Shown here: in pieces, positions 1 through 6,252 of the stretch
How the letters are laid out: the number at the start of each line of letters is the position of its first letter
How positions within the stretch are numbered: position 1 is the first letter of the stretch
Origin: Desulfobacteraceae bacterium
Lineage (GTDB): Bacteria > Desulfobacterota > DSM-4660 > Desulfatiglandales > Desulfatiglandaceae
Assembly: GCA_013203065.1 (NCBI GenBank)
Contig: JABMQV010000848.1
Coordinates: 1 to 6,862, forward strand
DNA: 6,862 nt
Direction of reading: 5' to 3'
The notes under the pieces: model-generated
Seen by the model: the letters and a program-made list of their open reading frames with translations, nothing else
Told to the model about the DNA's origin: nothing
Database searches by the model: none
Program-made: the position numbers and the translations under genes

Positions 1-474
1 CTTTATATTGGCAAGAAGGGTATCAACATTCAAGAAGACGAGGCGGAAAACCACATTGCTGGATTTACGATCTTTAACGATGTGTCTGCAAGAGATGTCC
101 AGTTTAGAGAACAACAGATGCGGATGGGGCCGGCGAAGGGCAAAAACTTTGAAAATGGAAGCATTATGGGGCCTTGTTTGGTCACACCAGATGAAGTCGA
201 TTACAACAACCTAAAGATGATTGCCCGAGTGAACGGCCAAGTGGTGACAGATGATAACTCGAAGGAGATGTATAACAAGTTTCCCAAGATCATCGCTCGT
301 ATCTCAGATGAGGCGTACCTTTATCCGGGCGATTTCATTGCCTCCGGCACATGTCCCCACGGGACCACCCACGCTTCAACGCTGGGAAGATGGCTGCAGC
401 CTGGCGATGTTGTCGAAATGGAGATCGAAGGAATTGGGCTAATTCGAAATGAAGTGGTGAGAAGAGAGGAATGA
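1..474 (+). CDS. Fumarylacetoacetate hydrolase (FAH) family protein, C-terminal half (5' truncated by window edge)
   Basis: The frame is open from base 1 and ends at TGA 472-474, giving 157 residues of a protein that in this family is usually 250-310 aa long. Seen: FTIFNDVSARD (residues 22-32, with the Asp of NDVSARD matching the third acidic metal ligand of the FAH fold), GKNF (47-50, Lys in the place of the catalytic lysine), IMGPCLVTPDEVD, and the C-terminal block LQPGDVVEMEIEGIGLIRN. These are hallmarks of the FAH fold, which cleaves or hydrates/decarboxylates C-C bonds in acylpyruvates and related 2-oxo acids using Mg2+ or Mn2+. The usual GTPAGVG loop is replaced by SGTCPHGTTHAS, which suggests a subfamily with altered substrate specificity. 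It lies 66 bp upstream of the MBL-fold gene on the same strand, so the two are probably co-transcribed. The exact substrate cannot be assigned. The GTG at 82 is internal, not the start. Confidence 0.9.
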   Translation, partial: LYIGKKGINIQEDEAENHIAGFTIFNDVSARDVQFREQQMRMGPAKGKNFENGSIMGPCLVTPDEVDYNNLKMIARVNGQVVTDDNSKEMYNKFPKIIARISDEAYLYPGDFIASGTCPHGTTHASTLGRWLQPGDVVEMEIEGIGLIRNEVVRREE

Positions 475-540
475 TTCCACTTTTCAAGATCTCAGGTATT
501 TTTCGTAGCACATATTAAACTGGTGAAAGTAAGAGGCCTT

Positions 541-1401
541 ATGCAGAGAGTCACAGAGAATGTCTATGCTGCCACGGATATAAGAGGGTGTAATCCAGGC
601 TACGTGGTAACCTCGGATGGCGTAGTTATCATTGATACTCCACAGCTCCCCACGAAAGCGGTAGCGATGCGCGAGGAAGCACTGGAGAAAGGCCCCATTC
701 GCTTTCTGATCAACACGGAGAACCATATCGACCATATTTTTGGTAATCACTTCTTTGCGGGCTTATGCCCTGTGGTTGGACACGAACATATACTGAAGGA
801 TTTCTGGAAGGTCTTGTCCGGGGACCCTTATCCTTATAGTGTAGAGGTCGTTAAAAAGGATGACCTTGAAGGGATGGCCTTGATGCCGACAGAGCAGGAA
901 TTTGTGGTAAATGCGCCCACCATTGTGTTCAGCCATGGTATGACAATTCGTGTCGGGGACCATATCTTTGAGCTGTTCCACACTCCCGGACACACCAAAG
1001 GTCAAATCGCTGTATACGTGCCAAAGGAGAAAGTCGCATTTGTCGGAGACACCATATTCTGTGAATGTCAGACCTGGTTTCACGGGGCTGATCCCGATGC
1101 CTGGCTGTGGTCTCTTGGCTTCTTGAGCACCCTCGATTTGGACTACATTGTTCCCGGCCACGGGCCAATCTGTAAAAAGGACTACATCCCAAAACAGGGT
1201 GCCTTTATACGAGAATGGGTGACCGCCGTGGCCGTTGGAATAGCTAAAGGTTGGAGCAAGGAGGAATGCATCGAGAGGATTAGTTTCTTAGACCGGTTCC
1301 CAGTGGATATGGGCCAGGAAAGCGCTGGCCCGATGATACAAGAGAGGGCTGTGGACCGGATTTACGACTTCCTCCATGGAAAGGCAGAAAGGTTTCGATA
1401 A
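541..1401 (+). CDS. MBL-fold metallo-hydrolase with ExHxDH metal motif
   Basis: This is a complete metallo-beta-lactamase-fold protein of 286 aa when started at ATG 541. That start has AAGAGG at 531-536 as ribosome binding site and gives the family-like N-terminus MQRVTENVYAATD. The GTG at 523 would add six residues but has no clear Shine-Dalgarno. Numbered from ATG 541, the metal site reads E60-N-H62-I-D64-H65 where the family normally has HxHxDH, followed by HTPGHT (H151), GDTIF (D170) and PGHG (H207). All other ligands are present, so the fold is intact but the first Zn1 histidine is a Glu (GAG at 718-720). The family hydrolyses thioesters, lactones, sulfate esters and similar bonds; the substrate here is unknown. 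No signal peptide or membrane segment is seen, so it is probably cytoplasmic. It follows the FAH gene, and a molybdenum-hydroxylase start codon follows it. Confidence 0.9.
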   Translation: MQRVTENVYAATDIRGCNPGYVVTSDGVVIIDTPQLPTKAVAMREEALEKGPIRFLINTENHIDHIFGNHFFAGLCPVVGHEHILKDFWKVLSGDPYPYSVEVVKKDDLEGMALMPTEQEFVVNAPTIVFSHGMTIRVGDHIFELFHTPGHTKGQIAVYVPKEKVAFVGDTIFCECQTWFHGADPDAWLWSLGFLSTLDLDYIVPGHGPICKKDYIPKQGAFIREWVTAVAVGIAKGWSKEECIERISFLDRFPVDMGQESAGPMIQERAVDRIYDFLHGKAERFR

Positions 1402-1450
1402 CCTCTATCCTATCTATGGCTATCAATGGTTGCTTGCCAGGCCAGGGATA

Positions 1451-1466
1451 GCCGTCAAAAGACGGC
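1451..1466. other. Perfect 6-bp hairpin between MBL gene and Mo-hydroxylase fragment
   Basis: GCCGTC (1451-1456) and GACGGC (1461-1466) are perfect inverted repeats around AAAA. On the plus strand the stem is followed by A-rich sequence, not a T-run, so it is not a canonical intrinsic terminator. It lies 50 bp after the MBL stop and 37 bp before the next start, and could be an mRNA-processing or stabilising hairpin within the operon. Function is not established. Confidence 0.45.
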
Positions 1467-1503
1467 AAAAAGTAACGGCAATGGACCATGAGGAGGTAAT
1501 GTA

Positions 1504-1677
1504 ATGTCGCTGGGAAGCTTACAAGAAAACAGGTTCTCCGCGATAGGCAAAAGCATCCCCAGAGTGGATGCCCTTGCAAAGGTTCTCGGAAAGGCCCAAT
1601 ATACACAAGATCTTCATCGGAATTCCCCGGACTCAACTAAGAGTCAAGAGCCCCTTTTTCTCTTACAAATTTCTTAA
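1504..1677 (+). pseudogene. Truncated molybdopterin-binding (xanthine dehydrogenase/aldehyde oxidase) large subunit, N-terminal stub
   Basis: A 57-codon ORF runs from ATG 1504 to TAA 1675-1677. It has an excellent ribosome binding site (AGGAGGT 1491-1497, spacer 6), as a real gene start would. Residues 13-38 contain AIGKSIPRVDALAKV and GKAQYTQDLH, the signature N-terminus of the molybdopterin-binding subunit of xanthine dehydrogenase-family hydroxylases; full-length proteins have about 700-800 residues. After DLH the expected continuation (LPGMLYGK-like in relatives) is absent and the frame runs RNSPDSTKSQEP into a stop. Homology therefore ends near 1618-1620, at a GAATTC site. The gene is either a deletion/rearrangement remnant or the product of a chimeric join. 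The enzyme, if whole, would hydroxylate an aldehyde or heteroaromatic ring using a Mo cofactor, which fits the neighbouring FAH and MBL enzymes. Confidence 0.75.
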
Positions 1678-1720
1678 CCCTTCGTTCTAATTCTTCATAT
1701 GTCGATTTTTTAAGGATTGG
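1637..1720 (-). other. In-frame 27-codon open extension behind the panB amber stop
   Basis: Immediately after the panB TAG stop (1721-1723), the same frame stays open for 27 codons (1720 down to 1640) and ends with TAG at 1637-1639. The translation contains KKSTYEELERRVKKF, a lysine/glutamate-rich helix-like stretch. There is no internal start codon or ribosome binding site in this frame, so it is unlikely to be a separate gene. It could be an ancestral C-terminal tail cut off by a new stop, a readthrough product, or a chance open frame in AT-rich DNA. PanB is already full length without it. Confidence 0.3.
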
Positions 1721-2572
1721 CTATTGCCTTTTGTGCCCTATCACTGCCTCAAACACATCATCTTTTATGTGAAAGCTGTGTTCGGGTCCTGGGAAGATAC
1801 CTTCTTCTACTTCTTCTTTAAACTTTTGTACAGCCTTCAATATATCTTGCGACAAGTTTGCGTATTTTTTTACAAACTTAGGAGTGAATTTTTCGAAGAG
1901 TCCCAGCATATCGTAGACATTCAAGGTCTGTCCATCGGTGTTGGGTCCACTTCCAATCCCGGTAACCGGTATGCTAAGCTCCTTGCAAATCAGCTCGGCA
2001 AGACGATCGGGCACACACTCCAGCGTAAGCATAAACACCCCTGCCGATTCAAGGGCCTTGGCATCTGCAATCATCTTCCGGGCGGTGACAATATCAGCCC
2101 CCTGTACCTTATACCCCCCGAGCTTGGAGATCGTCTGGGGGGTGAGTCCGATGTGGCCAACAACAGGGACACCCGCGTCGACAATTGCTTTAACGGTGGG
2201 CGCGAACTCCTGCCCCCCTTCTAACTTGACGGCATCCACGCCTCCCTCTTTCATTAAGAGGCCTGCATTATATATGGCGTCACGTATGCTGGGCTGATAG
2301 GATAGAAAAGGGAGGTCACCTATCACCAAAGCATGTTGCACCGCAGTGGTCACGGCCTTGCAGTGATGAATCATCTCTTGCATAGTGACCGGCATCGTGT
2401 TGCTTATTCCTAACACAACCATCCCCACGGAATCCCCCACAAGTATGGAATCCACCCCGGCGCGGTCTGCGAGTAGCGCCATGGGATAATCATAACAAAC
2501 AACCCGTATAATCTTCTTGCCCTGCTGTTTCTTTGCCAAAAGTTCTTGAGGGGTCACCTTCTTATGGTCCAT
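1721..2572 (-). CDS. panB: 3-methyl-2-oxobutanoate hydroxymethyltransferase (PanB-like)
   Basis: This 283 aa protein matches PanB, which transfers a hydroxymethyl group from 5,10-methylene-tetrahydrofolate to 2-oxoisovalerate, giving ketopantoate (cytoplasmic, Mg2+-dependent (beta/alpha)8 barrel). Seen: GDSVGM with D47 and GDLPF with D86 (metal ligands in known PanB), VKLEGG with K116/E118, GHIGLTPQ with H140, LECVP with E185 (position of the catalytic base), and DGQTLNVYDMLG near the C-terminus. All expected catalytic residues are present, and the length is slightly above the ~264 aa of the E. coli enzyme. The start ATG at 2572 has AAAGGAGG six bases upstream. There is no panC, panD or panE next to it. 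It instead follows an RraA-like gene and a 2-oxoacid:ferredoxin oxidoreductase on the same strand, after a 391 bp gap, so a catabolic or reverse role with 2-oxoisovalerate is possible. Antisense open frames over it are shadows. Confidence 0.93.
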   Translation of the reverse strand: MDHKKVTPQELLAKKQQGKKIIRVVCYDYPMALLADRAGVDSILVGDSVGMVVLGISNTMPVTMQEMIHHCKAVTTAVQHALVIGDLPFLSYQPSIRDAIYNAGLLMKEGGVDAVKLEGGQEFAPTVKAIVDAGVPVVGHIGLTPQTISKLGGYKVQGADIVTARKMIADAKALESAGVFMLTLECVPDRLAELICKELSIPVTGIGSGPNTDGQTLNVYDMLGLFEKFTPKFVKKYANLSQDILKAVQKFKEEVEEGIFPGPEHSFHIKDDVFEAVIGHKRQ

Positions 2573-2627
2573 TCTACTCCTCCTTTCTGGTACGTTCCCG
2601 GATATTTCTCAAAAGGGGATTCTTCCC

Positions 2628-2919
2628 GGCACGGTCTAAGCTCGGGTGAACCCCCTACTTTTCATCTCGAGGTGGGAGTTCGCCTCCACCGCTTCGGTTC
2701 CCGGTTTGTAGAGCTTAACGCTTGGAGGAGCCGGGGGCCTCCGGGCCTTGCTCTCAGGGAAACTGTGCCATTCTGAATCAGAGGCTCTTACGGGTCTACC
2801 GAGTGTCTGTGGATGGGCACTCAATAGGGTACGAAATCTAAAGACCTGTTTCTTGCTACGATAAGATTCGCTCGCTGCTCCCCTTCCCGCTAGAGCTGAG
2901 GTCTGGCGAGAGCGTGAGC
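2628..2919 (+). ncRNA. Candidate structured RNA in the panB-rraA gap
   Basis: The 391 bp between panB and the RraA gene has no convincing gene but many nested helices. Pairings read by eye: 2628-2635/2762-2769 (8 bp, one G:U), enclosing 2637-2643/2711-2717 (7 bp perfect), 2643-2645/2701-2703 plus 2648-2652/2696-2700, and hairpin 2671-2675/2686-2690 with a TTCG-containing loop. Also inside is 2724-2728/2738-2742. Downstream are 2790-2797/2842-2849 (8 bp, one G:U) enclosing 2801-2808/2815-2822 (8 bp, two G:U), and 2870-2880/2910-2919 (10 bp, one bulge, one G:U) enclosing 2888-2894/2902-2908 (7 bp, one G:U). Those G:U pairs become A:C on the minus strand, so the plus strand is the favoured RNA, antisense to the operon. 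I do not recognise the class. It could be a mobile-element guide-type RNA, a regulatory antisense RNA or an unknown class; no energy calculation was possible. Bases 2573-2627 hold only the panB ribosome binding site and a 4-bp hairpin (2616-2627). Confidence 0.5.
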
Positions 2920-2963
2920 TTAGGCCATGTGAATTCCTAATATTGGCTGCAACAAAAGGTCGC

Positions 2964-3632
2964 TTAAATCTTCGTGAACTTACTTAGGGCCTCTGCAAAA
3001 GAAAGGCCGTTACGAATTTCCTCAATGGCCTGGTTATCCTGCCGCTCCAGTTCCTGCGTCACTTCCATGACCTTATCAGCGACCTCTATCGGGACACAGA
3101 CAATGCCCGTCCCGTCTCCCACGATGATGTCCCCCGGCCTCACGCGGATGCCATCGATCTTGACCGTGGTATTGATAGCCTGGATTTTGACTCTGGTTTT
3201 TCCCGAAGTGGGGACTACATGCCGCGAAAAAACGGGAAATCCCGTCTTGATGATCTCATCATAGTCGCGTACGCCCCCATCGACAACTAGTCCTGCAACC
3301 CCGCGCATCTGCGCGGCCACGGAGGCTATCCCTCCCCAGGTAGATACCTGATGTCCGCCATTGTCAATGACGATCACGTCGTCTTCTTGCGTGTTGTCTA
3401 TCACTGGCCCCAGCCTGAAATCTTCGAGTGTATAGGTCCCCAGAACGCCTGTCATCTCCTTGACGGTAAAAGCCCCGCCTACGAAGTTGAAACCCGGGGC
3501 AAGGGGTTTGATGTTCTGTATCACTCCTTGAATATTTAGGTCATCCAATGCGTTCCCGATTGTACTCGTTTGGAGGTTTTTAAACCCCTCTATTAACTTC
3601 TTAGGCGGTCTCGCCATCTCACCAACATCCAT
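2964..3632 (-). CDS. RraA / HMG-aldolase family protein
   Basis: This 222 aa protein has the RraA-type fold signature. Its central block reads W99-G-G-IASVAAQMRGVAG, then VVDGGVRDYDE with R122-D123-x2-E126. In the 4-hydroxy-4-methyl-2-oxoglutarate/4-carboxy-4-hydroxy-2-oxoadipate aldolases of this family the motif is D(x20)RD followed by an acid. Here the position 21 residues before Arg is Gly (G101 in WGG) where the aldolases carry an acidic residue. Other members are RNase E inhibitors or uncharacterised, so I call only the family. An old misannotation of this family is demethylmenaquinone methyltransferase. ATG 3632 has GGAGGG six bases upstream. It begins 47 bp after korC on the same strand and probably shares its transcript. 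A retro-aldol or decarboxylase role on a 2-oxo acid that feeds or drains the oxidoreductase is a plausible inference. Confidence 0.85.
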   Translation of the reverse strand: MDVGEMARPPKKLIEGFKNLQTSTIGNALDDLNIQGVIQNIKPLAPGFNFVGGAFTVKEMTGVLGTYTLEDFRLGPVIDNTQEDDVIVIDNGGHQVSTWGGIASVAAQMRGVAGLVVDGGVRDYDEIIKTGFPVFSRHVVPTSGKTRVKIQAINTTVKIDGIRVRPGDIIVGDGTGIVCVPIEVADKVMEVTQELERQDNQAIEEIRNGLSFAEALSKFTKI

Positions 3633-3679
3633 CTCATTCCCTCCTCTTCCGCGTATATTGATTAATTCTCCCCGCAGTC

Positions 3680-4240
3680 TCAGGTGTTGAGCGCGTCTTC
3701 CAATACCTCGCGAGCGGCCTTCAGGCCCACCTCCAGGGCCGCCATGTTCCGGTCTTCAGTCCCTTTGGGTACGCGATGCCGGACCGCACTTCTAAGACCG
3801 GCTTCAGAAACAACGCCTGTCAACCCTACCAATGCACCCAGCGCAACGATGTTGCCAACTATCTCACCACCTGCCTGACGGCCCAGTTGTGTCAGGGGAA
3901 TAGAATAGACCTTAGCCTTCGGTGCCGAGATAGCCGCAATTTCGTTGCTATTGGCGATCAGGATTCCCCCTTCTTTCAGGGTATCCCCATATTTCCTCAA
4001 GGAGGGGTCGTTCATTGCCAGAAGGATGTCGGGGGCGGTGACTTCGGGAAAAACGATTTCCTCGTCGTTGATAATCACCTCCGCCCGACTGGCCCCCCCA
4101 CGGGCCTCCACACCGTAAGATTGGGTCTGAACCACGTACTTCCCATCATTAATGCCGGCAGCCTGTGCAAGGATGATGGCGGCAAGTACAATTCCTTGTC
4201 CTCCTGATCCGCTCAAGCGCACTTCGATTTTTTCCCCCAT
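3680..4240 (-). CDS. korC: 2-oxoacid:ferredoxin oxidoreductase, gamma subunit
   Basis: At 186 aa this is the usual size of a free-standing gamma subunit. Seen: the N-terminal EVRLSGSGGQGIVLAA (residues 6-21) with the glycine-rich loop typical of this domain, then QSYGVEARGGASRAEV (40-55), APDILLAMN, and VGNIVALGALVGLTG in the C-terminal part. The gamma domain forms part of the CoA-binding heterotetramer that decarboxylates a 2-oxo acid to an acyl-CoA with reduction of ferredoxin, in the cytoplasm. Start ATG 4240 has no strong Shine-Dalgarno. The 50 bp gap after korB includes a perfect 10-bp palindrome (4286-4295) overlapping the korB stop. The kor name follows the closest-looking architecture. 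Substrate (2-oxoglutarate, 2-oxoisovalerate or another) cannot be read from the sequence, so vor or oor are equally possible names. Confidence 0.9.
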   Translation of the reverse strand: MGEKIEVRLSGSGGQGIVLAAIILAQAAGINDGKYVVQTQSYGVEARGGASRAEVIINDEEIVFPEVTAPDILLAMNDPSLRKYGDTLKEGGILIANSNEIAAISAPKAKVYSIPLTQLGRQAGGEIVGNIVALGALVGLTGVVSEAGLRSAVRHRVPKGTEDRNMAALEVGLKAAREVLEDALNT

Positions 4241-4290
4241 GGTATCTACTCGAAAAGGAAATTAAGACATGCCCTATGGCTACAGGGTAG

Positions 4291-5118
4291 CTACCGGGTC
4301 ATGAAACCAGATTTATAATAATCGTTCACATACTCGCCGCGGATCTCTTCTACAAAGATCCCTGTGATGATCTTACCCTCAAGCTCCTCGGGGCTCATAT
4401 TTCTTGCTTTCGCGATCGGAATTGCACTGTCTTTCTGCCACTTTAACATGTCCACAGGGTTGCCCTTTTTGTTAAGCTTCCCGAAGTAGGTGGGGCAAAG
4501 ACTCTCGACTTCTACGAATGCGAAACCTGGGTGCAGGATCGCACGGCGGATAAAGCGTATCATCTGACTCACATGATACACTGTAGTTCGAGCGACGAAG
4601 CTCGCCCCGGCTCCTTGGACTAAATTGCAGAGGTCAAAGGGGTGCTCCACCGATCCATGGGGTGCTGTGGAGGCCCGAGTTCCTGTTGGCGTGGTCGGAG
4701 AATACTGGCCGCCCGTCATTCCATAATTATGATTGTTAAGGATAATGGCGGTGAGATCGATGTTTCTGCGGGCCGCGTGGATCAAATGATTTCCCCCTAT
4801 CGCGGAGGAATCCCCGTCTCCCATTAGCAGAATGGGACGGATCTCTGGATTTGCCATTTTCAGGCCGGTAGCATAGGATGGGCACCGGCCATGAAGGGCA
4901 TGAATATCGCTATATCCCAGATAAGTCCCTGCCCCGCCGTAGCAGCCAATTCCTGTCACAAAGACAAATCGTTCGGAAGGTATTTTAGTCTTCTCTATGG
5001 CCCGAATGACGCCACCGATGATGGTTCCGATACCGCATCCCGGGCAGTAGGTTGTTGGAAACCGGCTCTGTTCAAAGTGATTTTCCAGCAATTGAGCCAG
5101 TGGGGTAATCCTTGCCAT
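4291..5118 (-). CDS. korB: 2-oxoacid:ferredoxin oxidoreductase, beta subunit (thiamine diphosphate and 4Fe-4S binding)
   Basis: At 275 aa this is typical for KorB-type beta subunits. Seen: CPGCG (C25, C28), TGIGCYG (C59) and SLCPTYFG (C208), together the four cysteines expected to hold one [4Fe-4S] cluster. The thiamine diphosphate/Mg motif is GDGDSSAIGGNH (100-111) followed by LNNHNYGMTGGQ (127-138). HGRCPSYATGLK (76-87) is also family-typical. The subunit carries the cofactor that attacks the 2-oxo acid and passes electrons to the cluster and the ferredoxin subunit. ATG 5118 lies 3 bp after the korA stop, and its ribosome binding site GGAGGAGGT is inside the end of korA, so translation is probably coupled. 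All catalytic features are intact and the subunit looks functional. Confidence 0.95.
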   Translation of the reverse strand: MARITPLAQLLENHFEQSRFPTTYCPGCGIGTIIGGVIRAIEKTKIPSERFVFVTGIGCYGGAGTYLGYSDIHALHGRCPSYATGLKMANPEIRPILLMGDGDSSAIGGNHLIHAARRNIDLTAIILNNHNYGMTGGQYSPTTPTGTRASTAPHGSVEHPFDLCNLVQGAGASFVARTTVYHVSQMIRFIRRAILHPGFAFVEVESLCPTYFGKLNKKGNPVDMLKWQKDSAIPIAKARNMSPEELEGKIITGIFVEEIRGEYVNDYYKSGFMTR

Positions 5119-5121
5119 TGT

Positions 5122-6252
5122 TTAGATGACCTCCTCCAGGCGTGCAAAAATCTGTTCGGGGGTAATTAGCGCACCGTCTACGCGATTTAGCGCGATCACA
5201 TTACAACTTCCAAGGACAGACCGTTCAACCTCTCCCACAAGCTGACCCATATTCAATTCGGGGATGAGGACAACATTGGCTCTTTCAGAAATGCGCCTGA
5301 TCTCTTCCCTTGGAAATGGCCAGATCGTGAGGAGCTTAAGCAGGCCGGCCTTTATGCCCTTCTCTCTTGCCATGGAAACAGCGGCCTTGGCCGGCCTTGA
5401 CGTGGACCCGTAAGCCACTACCGCAACCTCCGCGTCTTCAAGTTTGAAACGCTCCAACATGATTGTTTCATCCTGGTGTTGCAAGATTTTGTTGGAGAGC
5501 CGCTTTACTAAAGCCGCTGTCGTTTCAAGATCGGTCCAAGCGGCCAATCCATTCTTGTAGTGCATAAAGCTCGTGTAGTGAGAACGATACGCCGTGCCCA
5601 GATCGGCCATGGGAGGGACGCCATCCGGCTTATCCGTGTCGTAGGTCAAGAACTCCTCCGGAGGAACTGTCGGTCGTTTGCGCTCCACGCACACGACTGA
5701 ATCCGGAACCAGCAATTTTTCTCGCATATGGCCGATCGAGGCGTCTGATAGTACCATCACCGGGACCCTGAATCGTTCGGCCAGATTGACAGCGCTGACG
5801 GTCAGATCAAAGCACTCCTTCACCGAAGAGGGGGCGAGCGCGATCATTTGGAGTCCCCCATGGGCACCCCAGCGGGCCTGCATTACATCGCCCTGGGAGG
5901 GCTGGATATTCCCGATACCGGGCCCACCCCTCTGTACATTGATGATGACAATCGGAACTTCCATTATCGCTGCGCCCCCGATTCCTTCTTGCATCAGGCA
6001 AATCCCCGGTCCACTCGACGCGGTCATCGCTTTCATACCGCCCAGGGAGGCCCCTGTTACAGCGGTGACGCTTCCGATCTCATCTTCCATCTGAATAAAG
6101 CAACCCCCAACTTGAGGTAGTCGGACGGCCATTAGTTCAGCAATCTCAGATGCAGGGGTGATGGGATAGCAAGCAAAAAAGCGAACCCCGGCTGCGATAG
6201 CCCCCTCGACACAGGCCTCATTGCCCATTATCAGTCGTTCCGTCCCTTTCAC
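5122..6252 (-). CDS. korA: 2-oxoacid:ferredoxin oxidoreductase, alpha subunit
   Basis: I start this 376 aa protein at GTG 6252, which overlaps the korD stop by one base (TAGTG) and has AGGAG 11 bases upstream. The first residues, VKGTERLIMGNEACVEGA, then match the normal N-terminus of this family. An ATG at 6324 would add 24 residues that are only a shadow of the ferredoxin gene. Seen: GNEACVEGA (10-18), YPITPASEIAE (29-39), MEDEIGS (55-61), ASSGPG (78-83), QRGGPG and an NIQPSQGD block, VPVMVLSDASIGHMRE, and a C-terminal KLLTIWPFP (the usual transketolase-C type domain). The subunit forms the pyrimidine side of the thiamine diphosphate site and the CoA-handling domain. Order on the strand is korD-korA-korB-korC, the order found for korDABC-type operons. 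Confidence 0.95.
   Translation of the reverse strand: MKGTERLIMGNEACVEGAIAAGVRFFACYPITPASEIAELMAVRLPQVGGCFIQMEDEIGSVTAVTGASLGGMKAMTASSGPGICLMQEGIGGAAIMEVPIVIINVQRGGPGIGNIQPSQGDVMQARWGAHGGLQMIALAPSSVKECFDLTVSAVNLAERFRVPVMVLSDASIGHMREKLLVPDSVVCVERKRPTVPPEEFLTYDTDKPDGVPPMADLGTAYRSHYTSFMHYKNGLAAWTDLETTAALVKRLSNKILQHQDETIMLERFKLEDAEVAVVAYGSTSRPAKAAVSMAREKGIKAGLLKLLTIWPFPREEIRRISERANVVLIPELNMGQLVGEVERSVLGSCNVIALNRVDGALITPEQIFARLEEVI

Noticed and set aside
1630..1660. Intrinsic terminator between the convergent operons (GACTC/GAGTC stem, then T5)
   Set aside because: The stem is only 5 bp and the T-run starts nine bases after it on the plus strand; there is no T-run on the minus strand.
1724..2224. 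166-aa plus-strand open frame antisense to panB
   Set aside because: Shadow of a strongly supported gene; the translation has no recognisable family and the start lacks a ribosome binding site.
2573..2627. Known pan-motif or metabolite riboswitch in front of panB
   Set aside because: Only a 4-bp hairpin and the ribosome binding site are visible. I could not match conserved cores of the TPP, cobalamin, SAM, glycine or c-di-GMP classes.
2636..2824. 62-aa minus-strand open frame in the panB-rraA gap
   Set aside because: No ribosome binding site and no recognised domain, and it coincides with the helices of the structured region. Its composition is explained by the RNA-like palindromes.
4286..4295. 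10-bp perfect palindrome GGTAGCTACC at the korB stop
   Set aside because: Too short to support a terminator or operator; it has no loop and no second copy in the window.
5678..6094. 138-aa plus-strand open frame antisense to korA
   Set aside because: Shadow of korA; low-complexity composition follows the opposite-strand codon use.
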